A stretch of DNA of 6,061 nucleotides. Source: Spirochaetota bacterium. GTDB lineage: Bacteria > Spirochaetota > UBA4802 > UBA5550. The stretch is taken from NCBI GenBank assembly GCA_022704585.1, contig JAKJGD010000143.1:1-6061 (forward strand), given 5' to 3'. Shown here piece after piece: positions 5,187 through 6,061 of this stretch. How positions within the stretch are numbered: position 1 is the first letter of the stretch; each line of letters begins with the position of its first letter. Position numbers and translations under genes: made by a program. Below the pieces are notes generated by a model. It searched no databases. It saw nothing but the letters and a program-made list of their open reading frames with translations, and had not been told where the DNA came from.

Positions 5187-6061
5187 CTATTTTCCTATAT
5201 GGAATGTGTATATGGCCGAAAACGTGATGCCGAAGAAATGGTCGTACTGCCCGTCGATGACATTGCTGGCAACCTCGTTATACAGGGGATTGTTCCTGCT
5301 GTATTTCTGGCTGTTATACAGGAGCTGGTACCTGCCTCCGAGCGACAGGGTCGTGTTGATTTTTTCGATGGAATAGGCGAACGAGAGTGATGCGGTGCCG
5401 CCGTACGACAGGTAACGCCCCCTCCGCGGAAACATGCTGAGCAGCACAAATCCGGAAAATGGGTCGATGATATATGTTTTATTCTGCCTGATCATTATCG
5501 TCTCAAGGGACCAGAGGACCACTCCCGAGACGCTCATCATCAGGTAAAAGTCGGTTGCCAGGGGGAACGTCAGGCCGATGCCCAGGCCGCCTCCATAGGA
5601 CCGTACATCGTCAGTAAGCTCCCGGGTGAACCAGGCCGGGTTGGCGGTGATGAGCAGGTCTTTCATCCGCTCTTCGTACCGGTATCCCTGGTGCTTGAAC
5701 CCGGCGAATATCTTCACCATACGGTGTACGGCGCATCCTATCGAGGTGTCGCTGTCCCACTTGAGCACGTCGCGATTATAGCTTTTTATCGAGGGTGAGT
5801 AATCCCAGGGGGCGAAGGTCATCTGCAAGTCGCGCGATATTCCTTTTGACCTGTAGGCGATGCGTCCCATGGTTAATACCGACTGGATGGACCAGCGGTC
5901 AAGAAACCCGATTGAGATCACAGGCCCGGCCATCGCATTGGAGCCGGTCTTGAAATCCGCGGCGTCCTCGGCCATTATAATGGCGGCCGGAGCAGGGCTT
6001 ATTACCCGCATTGAGGACTTCGCGTCCGCCCACGCCGGTTTCCACCATATGTACCATACTG
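5187..6061 (-). CDS. Outer-membrane beta-barrel-like protein (5' end beyond window)
   Basis: The frame stays open to the right edge. Upstream of the first in-frame ATG (6009-6011) it continues without a stop as VWYIWWKPAWADAKSS, which reads like an aromatic first barrel strand, so the true start and signal peptide lie outside the window. The 290 or so visible residues alternate short amphipathic strands rich in Gly, Ser, Tyr and Phe with polar turns (for example GPVISIGFLDRWSIQSV, GGGLGIGLTFPL, GGTASLSFAYSI, FFGITFSAIYTF). This is the pattern of an outer-membrane barrel of perhaps 10-12 strands. The end, YTFHIGK, has three residues past the last aromatic-rich strand rather than a terminal Phe. 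No specific family, ligand or enzyme motif is recognised. It lies upstream of the FecR-domain gene on the same strand, which suggests shared envelope expression. Confidence 0.7.
   Translation of the reverse strand, partial: VWYIWWKPAWADAKSSMRVISPAPAAIIMAEDAADFKTGSNAMAGPVISIGFLDRWSIQSVLTMGRIAYRSKGISRDLQMTFAPWDYSPSIKSYNRDVLKWDSDTSIGCAVHRMVKIFAGFKHQGYRYEERMKDLLITANPAWFTRELTDDVRSYGGGLGIGLTFPLATDFYLMMSVSGVVLWSLETIMIRQNKTYIIDPFSGFVLLSMFPRRGRYLSYGGTASLSFAYSIEKINTTLSLGGRYQLLYNSQKYSRNNPLYNEVASNVIDGQYDHFFGITFSAIYTFHIGK

Overview
The window looks like ordinary chromosome from a GC-rich diderm bacterium: it encodes an exported beta-barrel-like protein and a probable lipoprotein. The relaxed lipobox of the FecR-domain protein and the style of the barrel protein (an aromatic Trp/Tyr-rich first strand) weakly suggest Spirochaetota or a neighbouring uncultured lineage. 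No marker in the window settles this.

Layout: (a) 18-1439, minus: the alpha subunit of an NDP-forming acyl-CoA (acetyl-CoA) synthetase. A possible start of the next gene, perhaps the beta subunit, lies right at the left edge. (b) About 1492-2016: an AT-rich islet holding a broken GxxExxY-family gene. I can rebuild it to a full-length 125-residue protein if one in-frame TAA and one 1-nt deletion are repaired. The gene is bracketed by 27-bp imperfect inverted repeats and, outside these, by an 8-bp direct repeat, so the whole resembles a small, decayed, non-autonomous mobile cassette. (c) 2079-3915, plus: a promoter followed by def (peptide deformylase), fmt (Met-tRNA formyltransferase) and a small Cys-rich protein of unknown function, tightly packed as one operon. 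(d) 4044-4075: a strong perfect-stem terminator that works in both directions between the convergent units. (e) 4084-5070, minus: a FecR-domain probable lipoprotein with a long charged coiled-coil tail containing a recently duplicated 30-bp unit. (f) 5187 to the right edge, minus: a 5'-truncated outer-membrane-barrel-like protein, possibly upstream in the same transcript as the FecR gene, which also has its own promoter-like site.

Functionally, def and fmt form the two ends of the formyl-methionine cycle: Fmt formylates initiator Met-tRNA and Def removes the formyl group from nascent proteins. The acyl-CoA synthetase belongs to energy metabolism (acyl-CoA + ADP + Pi to acid + ATP). The FecR-like and barrel genes are envelope genes. 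I see no defence system, CRISPR array, RNA gene or integrase. The most informative feature is the decayed repeat-gene-repeat cassette at 1503-2001.
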